The translations under genes and the position numbers were made by a program. A stretch of 5,685 bases of DNA from an uncultured Ruminococcus sp. Lineage in GTDB: Bacteria > Bacillota > Clostridia > Oscillospirales > Ruminococcaceae. This document shows, in pieces, positions 1 through 4,374 of the stretch. The stretch covers positions 1-5,685 of the forward strand of contig CAMJES010000160.1 of NCBI GenBank assembly GCA_946404705.1, given 5' to 3'. Positions within the stretch are counted from its first letter, which is position 1. Every line of letters starts with the position of its first letter. The notes beneath the pieces are model-generated. The model was given only the letters and a program-made list of their open reading frames with translations. It did not search any database and had not been told where the DNA came from.

Positions 1-47
1 GATATCATAGCCGGTGACTGGAGTTCAGACGTGTGCTCTTCCGATCT
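1..47 (+). other. Illumina adapter and index contamination (not genomic)
   Basis: Bases 14-47 match, from memory, the 34-nt Illumina TruSeq/multiplexing read-2 adapter, beginning GTGACTGGAG and ending TTCCGATCT. The 13 bases before it fit the end of the P7 arm (GAT) followed by a 10-nt sample index (4-13). The insert begins at base 48. Read on the minus strand, the adapter adds the tell-tale tail IGRAHV and a stop to the reading frame of the truncated araA. Everything before base 48 should be trimmed. The adapter match is direct; the split into index and P7 arm is inference. Confidence 0.96.
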
Positions 48-264
48 TTATAACTCCGATACACTCAGCGTCAGCCGAAGCCTTTGTGCAGACTGCAAGT
101 GCCTCTGCGCTGTTCCTTACAACAGGCTGAAAGACAACTTCCGCAATTTCGCCAAGCTTTTCGTTAAGGAAAGCCGCCATTTCCTTTGAATCCGCTGCCG
201 CCTGCGCAAGAGTTTCTTCGCCATAGAGATCCTGACTTCCCGTAATAAAATACAATGTTTTCAT
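48..264 (-). CDS. araA: L-arabinose isomerase, N-terminal fragment cut by the contig end
   Basis: AraA is a cytoplasmic enzyme that converts L-arabinose to L-ribulose, the first step of bacterial arabinose catabolism. About 72 of the usual 470-500 residues are present. The N-terminus has the family hallmark FITGSQDLYGEETL (E. coli AraA has VIGSQHLYGPETL), then an alpha/beta segment ending AECIGVI, where the family normally continues with a T/V-W-x-HTFSP stretch. The start ATG (complement of 262-264) has a GGAGGG Shine-Dalgarno 7 nt upstream and a consensus promoter at 298-326. The residues after GVI (K-IGRAHV) and the stop come from ligated adapter, so the gene is incomplete rather than a short protein. 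The divergent AraC-type gene is a plausible regulator. Identification is firm despite the short length because the N-terminal motif is distinctive. Confidence 0.9.
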
Positions 265-271
265 AGACGTT

Positions 272-278
272 CCCTCCG
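272..278 (-). promoter_or_regulatory. Ribosome binding site of araA
   Basis: On the minus strand CGGAGGG lies 7 nt before the ATG at 264. This fixes the start, and no competing in-frame start with a better site is visible. Confidence 0.85.
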
Positions 279-297
279 TACAATCTTTATTATAATC

Positions 298-326
298 ATT
301 ATAGCCTATACGGCAGTTTTTTTCAA
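298..326 (-). promoter_or_regulatory. Sigma-A type promoter of araA
   Basis: On the minus strand there is a -35 box TTGAAA (complement of 321-326), a 17-nt spacer and a perfect -10 box TATAAT (complement of 298-303). Transcription would start near base 291, giving a leader of about 25 nt before the araA ATG. The -35 box lies only 19 bp from that of the divergent araC-type promoter, so a regulator bound between them could act on both. Confidence 0.82.
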
Positions 327-327
327 G

Positions 328-366
328 AACCTTATTTCCCGATTATAGACATTTATTAACCTTTAT
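328..366 (+). repeat. Direct repeat in the divergent promoter region, candidate AraC-type operator
   Basis: AACCTTATT (328-336) and AACCTTTAT (358-366) are near-identical and start exactly 30 bp apart, about three helical turns. One copy abuts the araA -35 box; the other lies in the spacer of the divergent regulator promoter. AraC-family dimers commonly bind direct repeats on one DNA face. The repeat is seen directly; the operator role is inference from one sequence, and the copies are short enough to arise by chance in A/T-rich DNA. Confidence 0.35.
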
Positions 367-374
367 GCTATAAT
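346..374 (+). promoter_or_regulatory. Promoter of the AraC-family regulator
   Basis: There is a -35 box TAGACA (346-351), a 17-nt spacer and a -10 box TATAAT (369-374), with an extended -10 TG at 366-367. Transcription would begin near base 381, downstream of the ATG at 373. That rules out 373 as the start on this transcript and points to the ATG at 397. Confidence 0.8.
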
Positions 375-382
375 GATACAAA

Positions 383-388
383 AGGGGG
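383..388 (+). promoter_or_regulatory. Ribosome binding site deciding the regulator start
   Basis: AGGGGG lies 8 nt upstream of the ATG at 397 and is the only good Shine-Dalgarno here. The in-frame ATG at 373 has none and overlaps the -10 box. The ATG at 392 is in another frame. Confidence 0.8.
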
Positions 389-396
389 AAAATGGA

Positions 397-1248
397 ATGA
401 TAGCACGATACGAACAGAGCGTTCTTTCGGGAAAATCGCAGGTAACGGTGCAGCGATACGGCGGCTTGCAAAATCTTCCCCATTGGCATATTGAAAGCGA
501 GCTTATCTTCGCCGAAAAAGGCTCTGCCGAAGTTATGACGGAAAACACGGTATATGCTCTTTCCGAGGGCGGCTGCGTTTTTATCCGAAGCGGCGCGGTG
601 CATTACATAAAAGCCGAAACGGACAGCATTATTTCCGTTATGAAAATAGATTCACAGCTTATATCTTCCGCTGTGGGAATGCAGACACCTGTTTGTCCGC
701 TGCTTGAAAGCCGATATCCTATCGCGGATATTTTTGAAAAAATCAGACAGGAAATATCCGCAGGCGAAAAGTATTACGAAGTAGTTTGCGCAGGACTTGT
801 CACGGCAATGACAGCGGAAATTTTCCGAAACGAAAAGACCGAAGCGCTGAACAGCTCTTCGGAAAGCACCGCATACAAGGAGCTGCTGCGGCTTATCGGT
901 GAACATTACACCGACATAACCTTTGACGAAGCGGCGGAGTTTATGTGTTTCAGCAAGCCTTATTTCTCGAAATATTTCCGCAGGATGTCGGGAATGACTT
1001 TTTCCGAATATCTGAACATCGTCCGTGTAAGTGAGGCGGTGAAGCTGCTTTCACGCGGAGATCTTTCCGCAGGAGAAACTGCACTTGCGGCAGGCTTCGG
1101 AACTATACGCAGCTTTAACCGCATTTTCAAGCGGTACACGGGGTTTACGCCAATGGAACTGCCCGATGATTTTGTATTTATCGGCGGAAGTCGGGAAAAC
1201 GGCAAAGATGGTTTTGACCCGACTTTGCCTTTATCAAGAATTTTATAG
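397..1248 (+). CDS. AraC-family transcriptional regulator with N-terminal cupin sensor domain
   Basis: A cytoplasmic DNA-binding regulator of 283 residues from the ATG at 397, a normal length for a two-domain AraC protein. The N-terminal part has the AraC-type cupin pattern H29-W-H31-x3-E35 (PHWHIESELIF), which usually forms the sugar or small-molecule pocket. A helical linker follows to about residue 155. Residues about 159-262 form the double helix-turn-helix. The first recognition region contains FSKPYFSKYFRRMSG; the second has the conserved pattern A-x-AGFGT-x-RSFNRIFKRYTGFTP, ending at residues 249-252. About 30 residues follow (ending DPTLPLSRIL); a comparable tail is, as I recall, found in some clostridial homologues. 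It is divergent from araA and shares a promoter region with it, so control of arabinose genes is the natural inference. The sequence alone does not show activation versus repression, or the ligand. Confidence 0.92.
   Translation: MIARYEQSVLSGKSQVTVQRYGGLQNLPHWHIESELIFAEKGSAEVMTENTVYALSEGGCVFIRSGAVHYIKAETDSIISVMKIDSQLISSAVGMQTPVCPLLESRYPIADIFEKIRQEISAGEKYYEVVCAGLVTAMTAEIFRNEKTEALNSSSESTAYKELLRLIGEHYTDITFDEAAEFMCFSKPYFSKYFRRMSGMTFSEYLNIVRVSEAVKLLSRGDLSAGETALAAGFGTIRSFNRIFKRYTGFTPMELPDDFVFIGGSRENGKDGFDPTLPLSRIL
1188..1229 (+). other. Stem-loop at the 3' end of the araC-type gene, with a competing second pairing
   Basis: AAGTCGGG (1188-1195) pairs perfectly with CCCGACTT (1218-1225), and AAAAC (1196-1200) pairs with GTTTT (1211-1215) across a 2-nt bulge. 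This makes a 13-bp stem with a 10-nt loop inside the last codons of the regulator. GGCAAAG (1201-1207) is complementary to CTTTGCC (1223-1229), a partly exclusive alternative. No T-run follows, so it is not a standard intrinsic terminator. It may slow transcription or protect the 3' end of the mRNA. No clear terminator is seen between this gene and the next unit. Confidence 0.45.
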
Positions 1249-1309
1249 ATTTGATACGATATTGGGGGCGTTGGATATCGGTTGGACTTGAAAAAGGCTC
1301 CGGAACCGC

Positions 1310-1337
1310 TTGACAACGGCGGTGAAGATGGTATAAT
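1310..1337 (+). promoter_or_regulatory. Consensus promoter for the JAB-like two-gene unit
   Basis: A perfect -35 box TTGACA (1310-1315), a 16-nt spacer and a perfect -10 box TATAAT (1332-1337). Transcription would start around 1344, directly at the ribosome binding site of the GTG at 1357. The boxes also lie in the open frame that continues upstream, where the same bases encode the LDN and GII parts of a linker. The match may therefore reflect codons rather than selection for a promoter. Confidence 0.6.
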
Positions 1338-1343
1338 AGGGGT

Positions 1344-1349
1344 AGGGAG
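1344..1349 (+). promoter_or_regulatory. Ribosome binding site for the GTG start at 1357
   Basis: AGGGAG lies 7 nt upstream of the GTG at 1357. The upstream TTG at 1282 in the same frame lacks a well-spaced site and precedes the promoter boxes, which supports 1357 as the start. Confidence 0.6.
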
Positions 1350-1356
1350 TGAGAAA

Positions 1357-1923
1357 GTGGCTCTTGAATATCAGCGTTACGGACGTAATAAAGATACGAT
1401 CGTTAATAAAACATACATTGACAGCGGTGAGTACCGCAGAAAATTTGATAGTTTAACCGACAATCCCGATGTAAATAAATCTTTGTATGACTGTGCAAAA
1501 ACTGCTTTGAAGCATAGAAGCGGAACAGAGCTTGAGGATATGTATTGGGTTGACAGCAAAACAGGTAACATTGTTTTATCGGTAACTGATAGTATAGACG
1601 AGCGAGCTATTGTATATAATGACAAAATCAGAAACACTATAAAAGGCAAGGCAGATATTATTACTTTACATACTCATCCGAGCAGTATGCCGCCGAGTAT
1701 TGACGATTTTAATTCTTGTTTCAACAATGAATATGAGTCAGGAATTATCGCCTGCCATAATGGACGGGTGTTTAAATATTCGTCGAAGCAGACTGTCAGC
1801 AAATCGCTGTACAACCTTTATATTGGAGAATATCTTGATAAAGGATACAATGAATTTGATGCACAGCTTAAAGCTCTTGAAAAACTCAAAGAAAATCATT
1901 TGATAGAATTCAAGGAGGTATAG
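1357..1923 (+). CDS. JAB/JAMM-like domain protein resembling the C-terminus of phage minor-head proteins
   Basis: A 188-residue protein from GTG 1357 (213 from the TTG at 1282). Visible blocks are a basic N-terminal segment with YQRYGRNKDT and YIDSGEYRRKF, a helix with ALKHRSGTELEDMYWVD (about 51-66), a beta-rich part, then LHTHPSSMPPSIDDF (104-118), and a charged C-terminal helix (about 160-185). Candidate JAMM-type metal/active residues are E60, H105, H107, S114 and D117, giving H-x-H-x6-S-x2-D, one residue shorter than the usual x7 spacing. From memory, this segment is the C-terminal domain of SPP1 gp7-like head morphogenesis proteins in clostridial prophages; here the head domain is absent. 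The gene has its own promoter and site, and the coupled small gene follows. It may be a prophage remnant or a domesticated stand-alone protein. Peptidase or deubiquitinase-like activity is not established. Confidence 0.75.
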   Translation: MALEYQRYGRNKDTIVNKTYIDSGEYRRKFDSLTDNPDVNKSLYDCAKTALKHRSGTELEDMYWVDSKTGNIVLSVTDSIDERAIVYNDKIRNTIKGKADIITLHTHPSSMPPSIDDFNSCFNNEYESGIIACHNGRVFKYSSKQTVSKSLYNLYIGEYLDKGYNEFDAQLKALEKLKENHLIEFKEV

Positions 1924-1927
1924 TATT

Positions 1928-2074
1928 ATGGCAGAAAAGGAATATTTTATTGATGATCGTGTCACTATCCCTGAAAGCATAAAAAATATGACCCATGAAG
2001 AAAGACTTGCGGAAATAGCACGGCTTGAAAAAATCGCTAAGGCTGAAAAAGAAAAAATTCTTAAACAAAAGTAA
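1928..2074 (+). CDS. Small charged helical protein coupled to the JAB-like gene, unknown function
   Basis: A 48-residue reading frame with an excellent Shine-Dalgarno AAGGAGG (1912-1918), placed in the last codons of the preceding gene, 9 nt before the ATG. The preceding stop is only 4 nt upstream, so translation is very likely coupled. The N-terminal third (MAEKEYFIDDRVTIPESI) looks extended. From about residue 21, MTHEERLAEIARLEKIAKAEKEK is a single amphipathic, highly charged helix or short coiled coil, with no cysteines, signal peptide or membrane segment. I recall similar small proteins after phage minor-head genes. An intrinsic terminator follows 15 nt after the stop, so it is the last gene of the unit. 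Function is not recognised. Confidence 0.8.
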   Translation: MAEKEYFIDDRVTIPESIKNMTHEERLAEIARLEKIAKAEKEKILKQK

Positions 2075-2089
2075 TTCAGAGTTTACTTT

Positions 2090-2118
2090 GCCGCTTTGAG
2101 AAATCAAGGCGGCTTTTT
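2090..2118 (+). terminator. Intrinsic terminator of the JAB-like two-gene unit
   Basis: A 10-bp stem, GCCGCTTTGA (2090-2099) with TCAAGGCGGC (2104-2113), contains one T-G wobble and is closed by a GAAA (GNRA-type) loop. It is followed directly by five T residues (2114-2118) and starts 15 nt after the stop at 2074. Confidence 0.93.
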
Positions 2119-2172
2119 CTATGCCCGAATAAGATAAAATCGGTTCTGTGTCGGTCTTTCTCCAATATTTTC

Positions 2173-2201
2173 TTGTAAAAAACATAAAACTGTGATATAA
2201 T
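2173..2201 (+). promoter_or_regulatory. Promoter upstream of the leader/terminator element
   Basis: A -35-like TTGTAA (2173-2178, 4 of 6 consensus), a 17-nt spacer and a perfect -10 TATAAT (2196-2201), preceded by an extended -10 TG (2193-2194). The predicted start is near 2208. The transcript would meet a hairpin terminator after about 60 nt, so the product is either a short RNA or an attenuated leader of the operon starting at 2367. Confidence 0.6.
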
Positions 2202-2207
2202 GTAAAA

Positions 2208-2271
2208 AATCGCCAAAAATGTCACGGCTGATATACATCTTTGCAAAATGCAACCATCGGTTGCATTTTTT
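2208..2271 (+). ncRNA. Putative short transcript: small RNA or attenuator leader
   Basis: This span runs from the predicted start of the 2173-2201 promoter to the T-run of the 2245-2271 terminator, about 64 nt. No known RNA family is recognised. The 3' half can form two exclusive hairpins because the segments TTGCA (2241-2245), TGCAA (2249-2253) and TTGCA (2261-2265) alternate. The first two make a small hairpin; the last two are part of the terminator. An 18-codon frame (2219-2275) spans most of it. Whether it is a free RNA or a read-through leader cannot be decided from sequence. Confidence 0.4.
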
Positions 2272-2275
2272 GTAA
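2219..2275 (+). CDS. Possible 18-codon leader peptide spanning the terminator
   Basis: ATG at 2219 to TAA at 2273-2275 encodes MSRLIYIFAKCNHRLHFL. The frame runs through both arms and the T-run of the terminator and stops 2 nt after the last T. This is the geometry expected of a translated attenuator, in which a ribosome stalled in the early hydrophobic part (LIYIF) could affect hairpin formation. Leader peptides are known upstream of clostridial and bacillar drug-response genes. Against it, no Shine-Dalgarno is visible and the predicted 5' leader is only about 11 nt. An open frame this short can arise by chance. Confidence 0.25.
   Translation: MSRLIYIFAKCNHRLHFL
2245..2271 (+). terminator. 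Intrinsic terminator/attenuator before the regulator-exporter operon
   Basis: A perfect 11-bp stem, AAAATGCAACC (2245-2255) with GGTTGCATTTT (2259-2269), and a 3-nt loop. The six T residues at 2266-2271 include the end of the stem. It lies 16 nt before the -35 box of the next promoter. It ends the short transcript from the promoter at 2173-2201 and may also block read-through from upstream. The A-run on the left arm could let it work on the minus strand too, although no minus-strand gene is nearby. Confidence 0.8.
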
Positions 2276-2286
2276 GCTTTGCTTGG

Positions 2287-2315
2287 TTGAAAAGAACTTT
2301 ACTACTTTGTATAAT
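2287..2315 (+). promoter_or_regulatory. Main promoter of the regulator-exporter-glycosyltransferase operon
   Basis: A -35 box TTGAAA (2287-2292), a 17-nt spacer and a perfect -10 TATAAT (2310-2315). The start would be near 2322, giving a leader of about 45 nt before the ATG at 2367. It follows the terminator at 2245-2271, so the operon has a promoter independent of the upstream one. Confidence 0.82.
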
Positions 2316-2328
2316 AAAAATAACGAAA

Positions 2329-2349
2329 GCGGACGGTTTCCGTATCCGC
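2329..2349 (+). promoter_or_regulatory. Leader hairpin next to the ribosome binding site of the HTH regulator
   Basis: GCGGA-CGG (2329-2336) pairs with CCG (2340-2342) and TCCGC (2345-2349), giving 8 bp with a TTT loop and a 2-nt TA bulge. It ends 5 nt before the Shine-Dalgarno GGAGAG (2355-2360). It could tune translation, or the inverted repeat in DNA could be an operator for the regulator encoded just downstream. Neither role is shown by sequence alone. Confidence 0.4.
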
Positions 2350-2366
2350 GGAATGGAGAGATTCAG

Positions 2367-2840
2367 ATGATAGAATCAAATTTAAAGTGGCTTCGCAAGA
2401 TGTGCGGTCTGTCGCAGGAGCAGGTGGCTGAAAAGCTGAATGTTTCCCGTCAAGCGGTGGCAAAATGGGAAAGCGGCGATTCGCTGCCCGATATCTACAA
2501 CTGTCGCGCGCTTGCAGATCTTTATGATATCACTATCGACAGCCTTTTTGAAGCTGTGACGGACAGCGAGAAAAAAGACATTACTCCCCGAGGCAAGCAC
2601 ATTTTCGGAGCGGTCAAGGTGGGTAAGGACGGTTCGTTCAAGCTCCCCAAAAAGGCGCTGAAGATCTTCGGCATCAAGGAGGGGGAAATGCTTCTTGTGC
2701 TTGGAGATGAGGATCAGGGCATCGCATTATGCAAGACCTCGTTCTTCATTGATGTACTTAAATCTATGAAAGCCGCCGGCTGCAAGGATATCACCCTTGA
2801 TGACATAATTCCTACGGACAAGGATTCTGAAGAAAACTGA
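2367..2840 (+). CDS. HTH-XRE transcriptional regulator fused to an AbrB/SpoVT-like domain
   Basis: A 157-residue DNA-binding protein. Residues 5-62 are an XRE/Cro-type helix-turn-helix, with the core LSQEQVAEKLNVSRQAVAKWESG (15-37) and the usual LPD and ALADLYDITIDSLF follow-up. Residues about 81-123 resemble a swapped-hairpin AbrB/SpoVT domain (AVKVGKDGSFKLPKKALKIFGIKEGE, then LLVLGDEDQGIALCK). This combination is common in Clostridia, as recalled. The start at ATG 2367 has GGAGAG 6 nt upstream; a TTG at 2241 in the same frame lies inside the terminator and is not credible. It is the first gene of the operon, 20 bp before the ATPase, and so is probably the local regulator, perhaps autoregulatory. 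The inducing signal is unknown. The AbrB-like part may serve dimerisation or a second DNA contact. Confidence 0.9.
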   Translation: MIESNLKWLRKMCGLSQEQVAEKLNVSRQAVAKWESGDSLPDIYNCRALADLYDITIDSLFEAVTDSEKKDITPRGKHIFGAVKVGKDGSFKLPKKALKIFGIKEGEMLLVLGDEDQGIALCKTSFFIDVLKSMKAAGCKDITLDDIIPTDKDSEEN

Positions 2841-2860
2841 TGGAATGAAGGGAACGAATC

Positions 2861-3604
2861 ATGGAAAATTCGTCTATTGAGATAAGAAAACTGAGAAAAA
2901 GCTTCGGAGAGCTTACTGCCGTAAACGACCTTGATCTTGATATCGCTTCGGGAGAGCTTTTCGGACTTCTCGGCGTTAACGGTGCAGGAAAGACTACCAC
3001 CATAAAAATGTTATCCTGCCTGACTAAGCCCGACAGCGGCGAAGCGTTTCTGGGCGGAAAAAGCATTATCACGCAAAGCAATGAAGTTAAGCAGATAATA
3101 AATCTCTCCACGCAGGAAACAGCTGTGGCTCCCAAGCTTACCGTAAAGGAAAATCTGCGGTTTATGGCGGATATTTACGGTATTAGCGACCCTGCAGGCG
3201 CTGTTGACAGAGTAATAAATGAGCTTTCGCTCGGTTCGGTGCTTGACCGCAGGGCAAAGACGCTTTCGGGCGGCTGGCAGAGAAAGGTCAGCATTGCAAT
3301 GGCTCTTGTGACATCTCCGAGGATACTGTTTCTTGACGAGCCTACGCTTGGACTGGACGTACTTGCAAGGCGTGAGTTATGGAATGTTATAAAAGGTCTT
3401 AAATCAAAAATGACTATAATCCTCACGACCCATTATCTTGACGAAGCGGAAGCTCTTTGCGACCGCATTGCGATTATGACAGAGGGCTGTTTGAGAGCGG
3501 TCGGAACTGCCGATGAGCTTAAACAGCTTGCAGGCAAGGACAGCTTTGAGGACGCATTTATAGAAATTGCCGAAAGAAGCGCAAAAAAGGAGGAAACAAT
3601 ATGA
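2861..3604 (+). CDS. ABC-2 type exporter, ATP-binding subunit
   Basis: The ATPase of an ABC exporter, 247 residues, cytoplasmic and membrane-associated through its permease. All nucleotide-binding motifs are present: Walker A GVNGAGKTT (38-46), Q-loop Q85, signature LSGGWQRKV (135-143), Walker B ILFLDEP with D159 and E160 (155-161), D-loop GLD (164-166) and switch H191 (TTHYLDEAE). The signature with W-Q-R-K and the H-Y-L-D-E-A segment are typical of the DrrA/CcmA-like drug and lipid exporter class. The ATG at 2861 has GAAGGG 8 nt upstream and follows the regulator by 20 bp. Its stop overlaps the permease start (ATGA), which indicates coupled translation and a stoichiometric complex. The substrate cannot be read from the ATPase. 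Confidence 0.95.
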   Translation: MENSSIEIRKLRKSFGELTAVNDLDLDIASGELFGLLGVNGAGKTTTIKMLSCLTKPDSGEAFLGGKSIITQSNEVKQIINLSTQETAVAPKLTVKENLRFMADIYGISDPAGAVDRVINELSLGSVLDRRAKTLSGGWQRKVSIAMALVTSPRILFLDEPTLGLDVLARRELWNVIKGLKSKMTIILTTHYLDEAEALCDRIAIMTEGCLRAVGTADELKQLAGKDSFEDAFIEIAERSAKKEETI

Positions 3605-4362
3605 GAACGGCTGTATTTTCCAAAAGAAATCTCAAAGAGCTTCTCAGAGATCCGTTAAGCTACATATTCTGCCTTGGCTTTCCCATTGTAATGCTGCTCA
3701 TCATGACGGTCGTAAACAACAGCATCCCTCCGGAAGCAGGAATGACCGTTTTCCGCATTAACAATCTTTCGGGCGGAATTGCGGTGTTCGGGCTTTCCTT
3801 TGTAATGCTCTTTGCGGCGCTTCTTCTTTCCCAAGACAGGACAGGTGCATTTCTCACCCGTCTTTACGCATCTCCTATGAAGGCATGGGAATTTATCGGC
3901 GGATATTATCTGCCTATAATCCTTCTTTCGGTAATTCAGTCGGTAATTACCTTCGCAGCGTCGTTTATCATTGCGGCTGCGGAAGATGTGAGCATGAACG
4001 CGGTTAGGGTGCTGCTCGCGCTGCTGTCGCTTATCCCAACAGCGGTAATGTTCATAGGCTTCGGGCTGCTTTTCGGCAGCGTATTCAACAGCAATGCCGC
4101 TCCCGGTCTTTGCTCCATAATCATCTCCGCCGCAGGTATGCTCGGGGGAATATGGATGGACGTTGAAAGCATTGGCGGCGGACTTCGGAACGTCTGCCTT
4201 GCCCTGCCGTTCTATCATTCGGTAAGAGCCGTGCGCAGCATTATGGCAGGCAGCACGGATAACCTTGGCACCGATATGCTCGTTGTTGCGGCGTACACTC
4301 TCGGAGCGGTTTTGATATCAATTATTGCGTTCAGAAAAAATATGGTCAAAGATAATAAGTAA
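3601..4362 (+). CDS. ABC-2 type exporter, membrane permease subunit
   Basis: A 253-residue membrane protein with about six predicted hydrophobic segments, near residues 20-38, 58-78, 102-126, 136-160, 168-186 and 226-245. This is the ABC-2/DrrB-like layout. An N-terminal amphipathic stretch (KRNLKELLRDPLSYIF) precedes the first membrane segment, as is usual for the family. The short cytosolic piece QDRTGAFLTRLYASPMKAWEF between segments 2 and 3 matches the ABC-2 coupling region (often RE.GT..RL..SP). The ATG overlaps the ATPase stop by 4 bp, with AGGAGG (3588-3593) 7 nt upstream. One permease gene implies a homodimer with two ATPase subunits. Likely cargo is a hydrophobic drug, lipid or glycoside. 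Confidence 0.92.
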   Translation: MRTAVFSKRNLKELLRDPLSYIFCLGFPIVMLLIMTVVNNSIPPEAGMTVFRINNLSGGIAVFGLSFVMLFAALLLSQDRTGAFLTRLYASPMKAWEFIGGYYLPIILLSVIQSVITFAASFIIAAAEDVSMNAVRVLLALLSLIPTAVMFIGFGLLFGSVFNSNAAPGLCSIIISAAGMLGGIWMDVESIGGGLRNVCLALPFYHSVRAVRSIMAGSTDNLGTDMLVVAAYTLGAVLISIIAFRKNMVKDNK

Positions 4363-4374
4363 AAGAGGGACAAT

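Noticed and set aside
960..1316. A 118-residue minus-strand frame opposite the AraC-type gene's 3' end
   Set aside because: It overlaps the conserved HTH coding region, has no family features and no ribosome site.
1282..1356. TTG at 1282 as the start of the JAB-like gene
   Set aside because: It has no well-spaced ribosome binding site and lies upstream of the promoter boxes, while the GTG at 1357 has AGGGAG 7 nt upstream. It is kept only as an alternative if a longer transcript exists.
1910..2185. A 91-residue minus-strand frame over the small gene and terminator
   Set aside because: It runs through an intrinsic terminator and opposite a well-supported small gene. Its Phe/Lys-rich sequence reflects A/T content.
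2241..2366. TTG at 2241 as the start of the HTH regulator (42 extra residues)
   Set aside because: The extension runs through an intrinsic terminator and a promoter and lacks a Shine-Dalgarno. The ATG at 2367 begins exactly at the HTH fold with GGAGAG 6 nt upstream.
3655..4218. A 187-residue open frame on the minus strand opposite the permease
   Set aside because: It is full of charged and Cys/His residues with no recognisable domain, no ribosome site or promoter, and lies opposite a clear membrane protein. It is a shadow frame.
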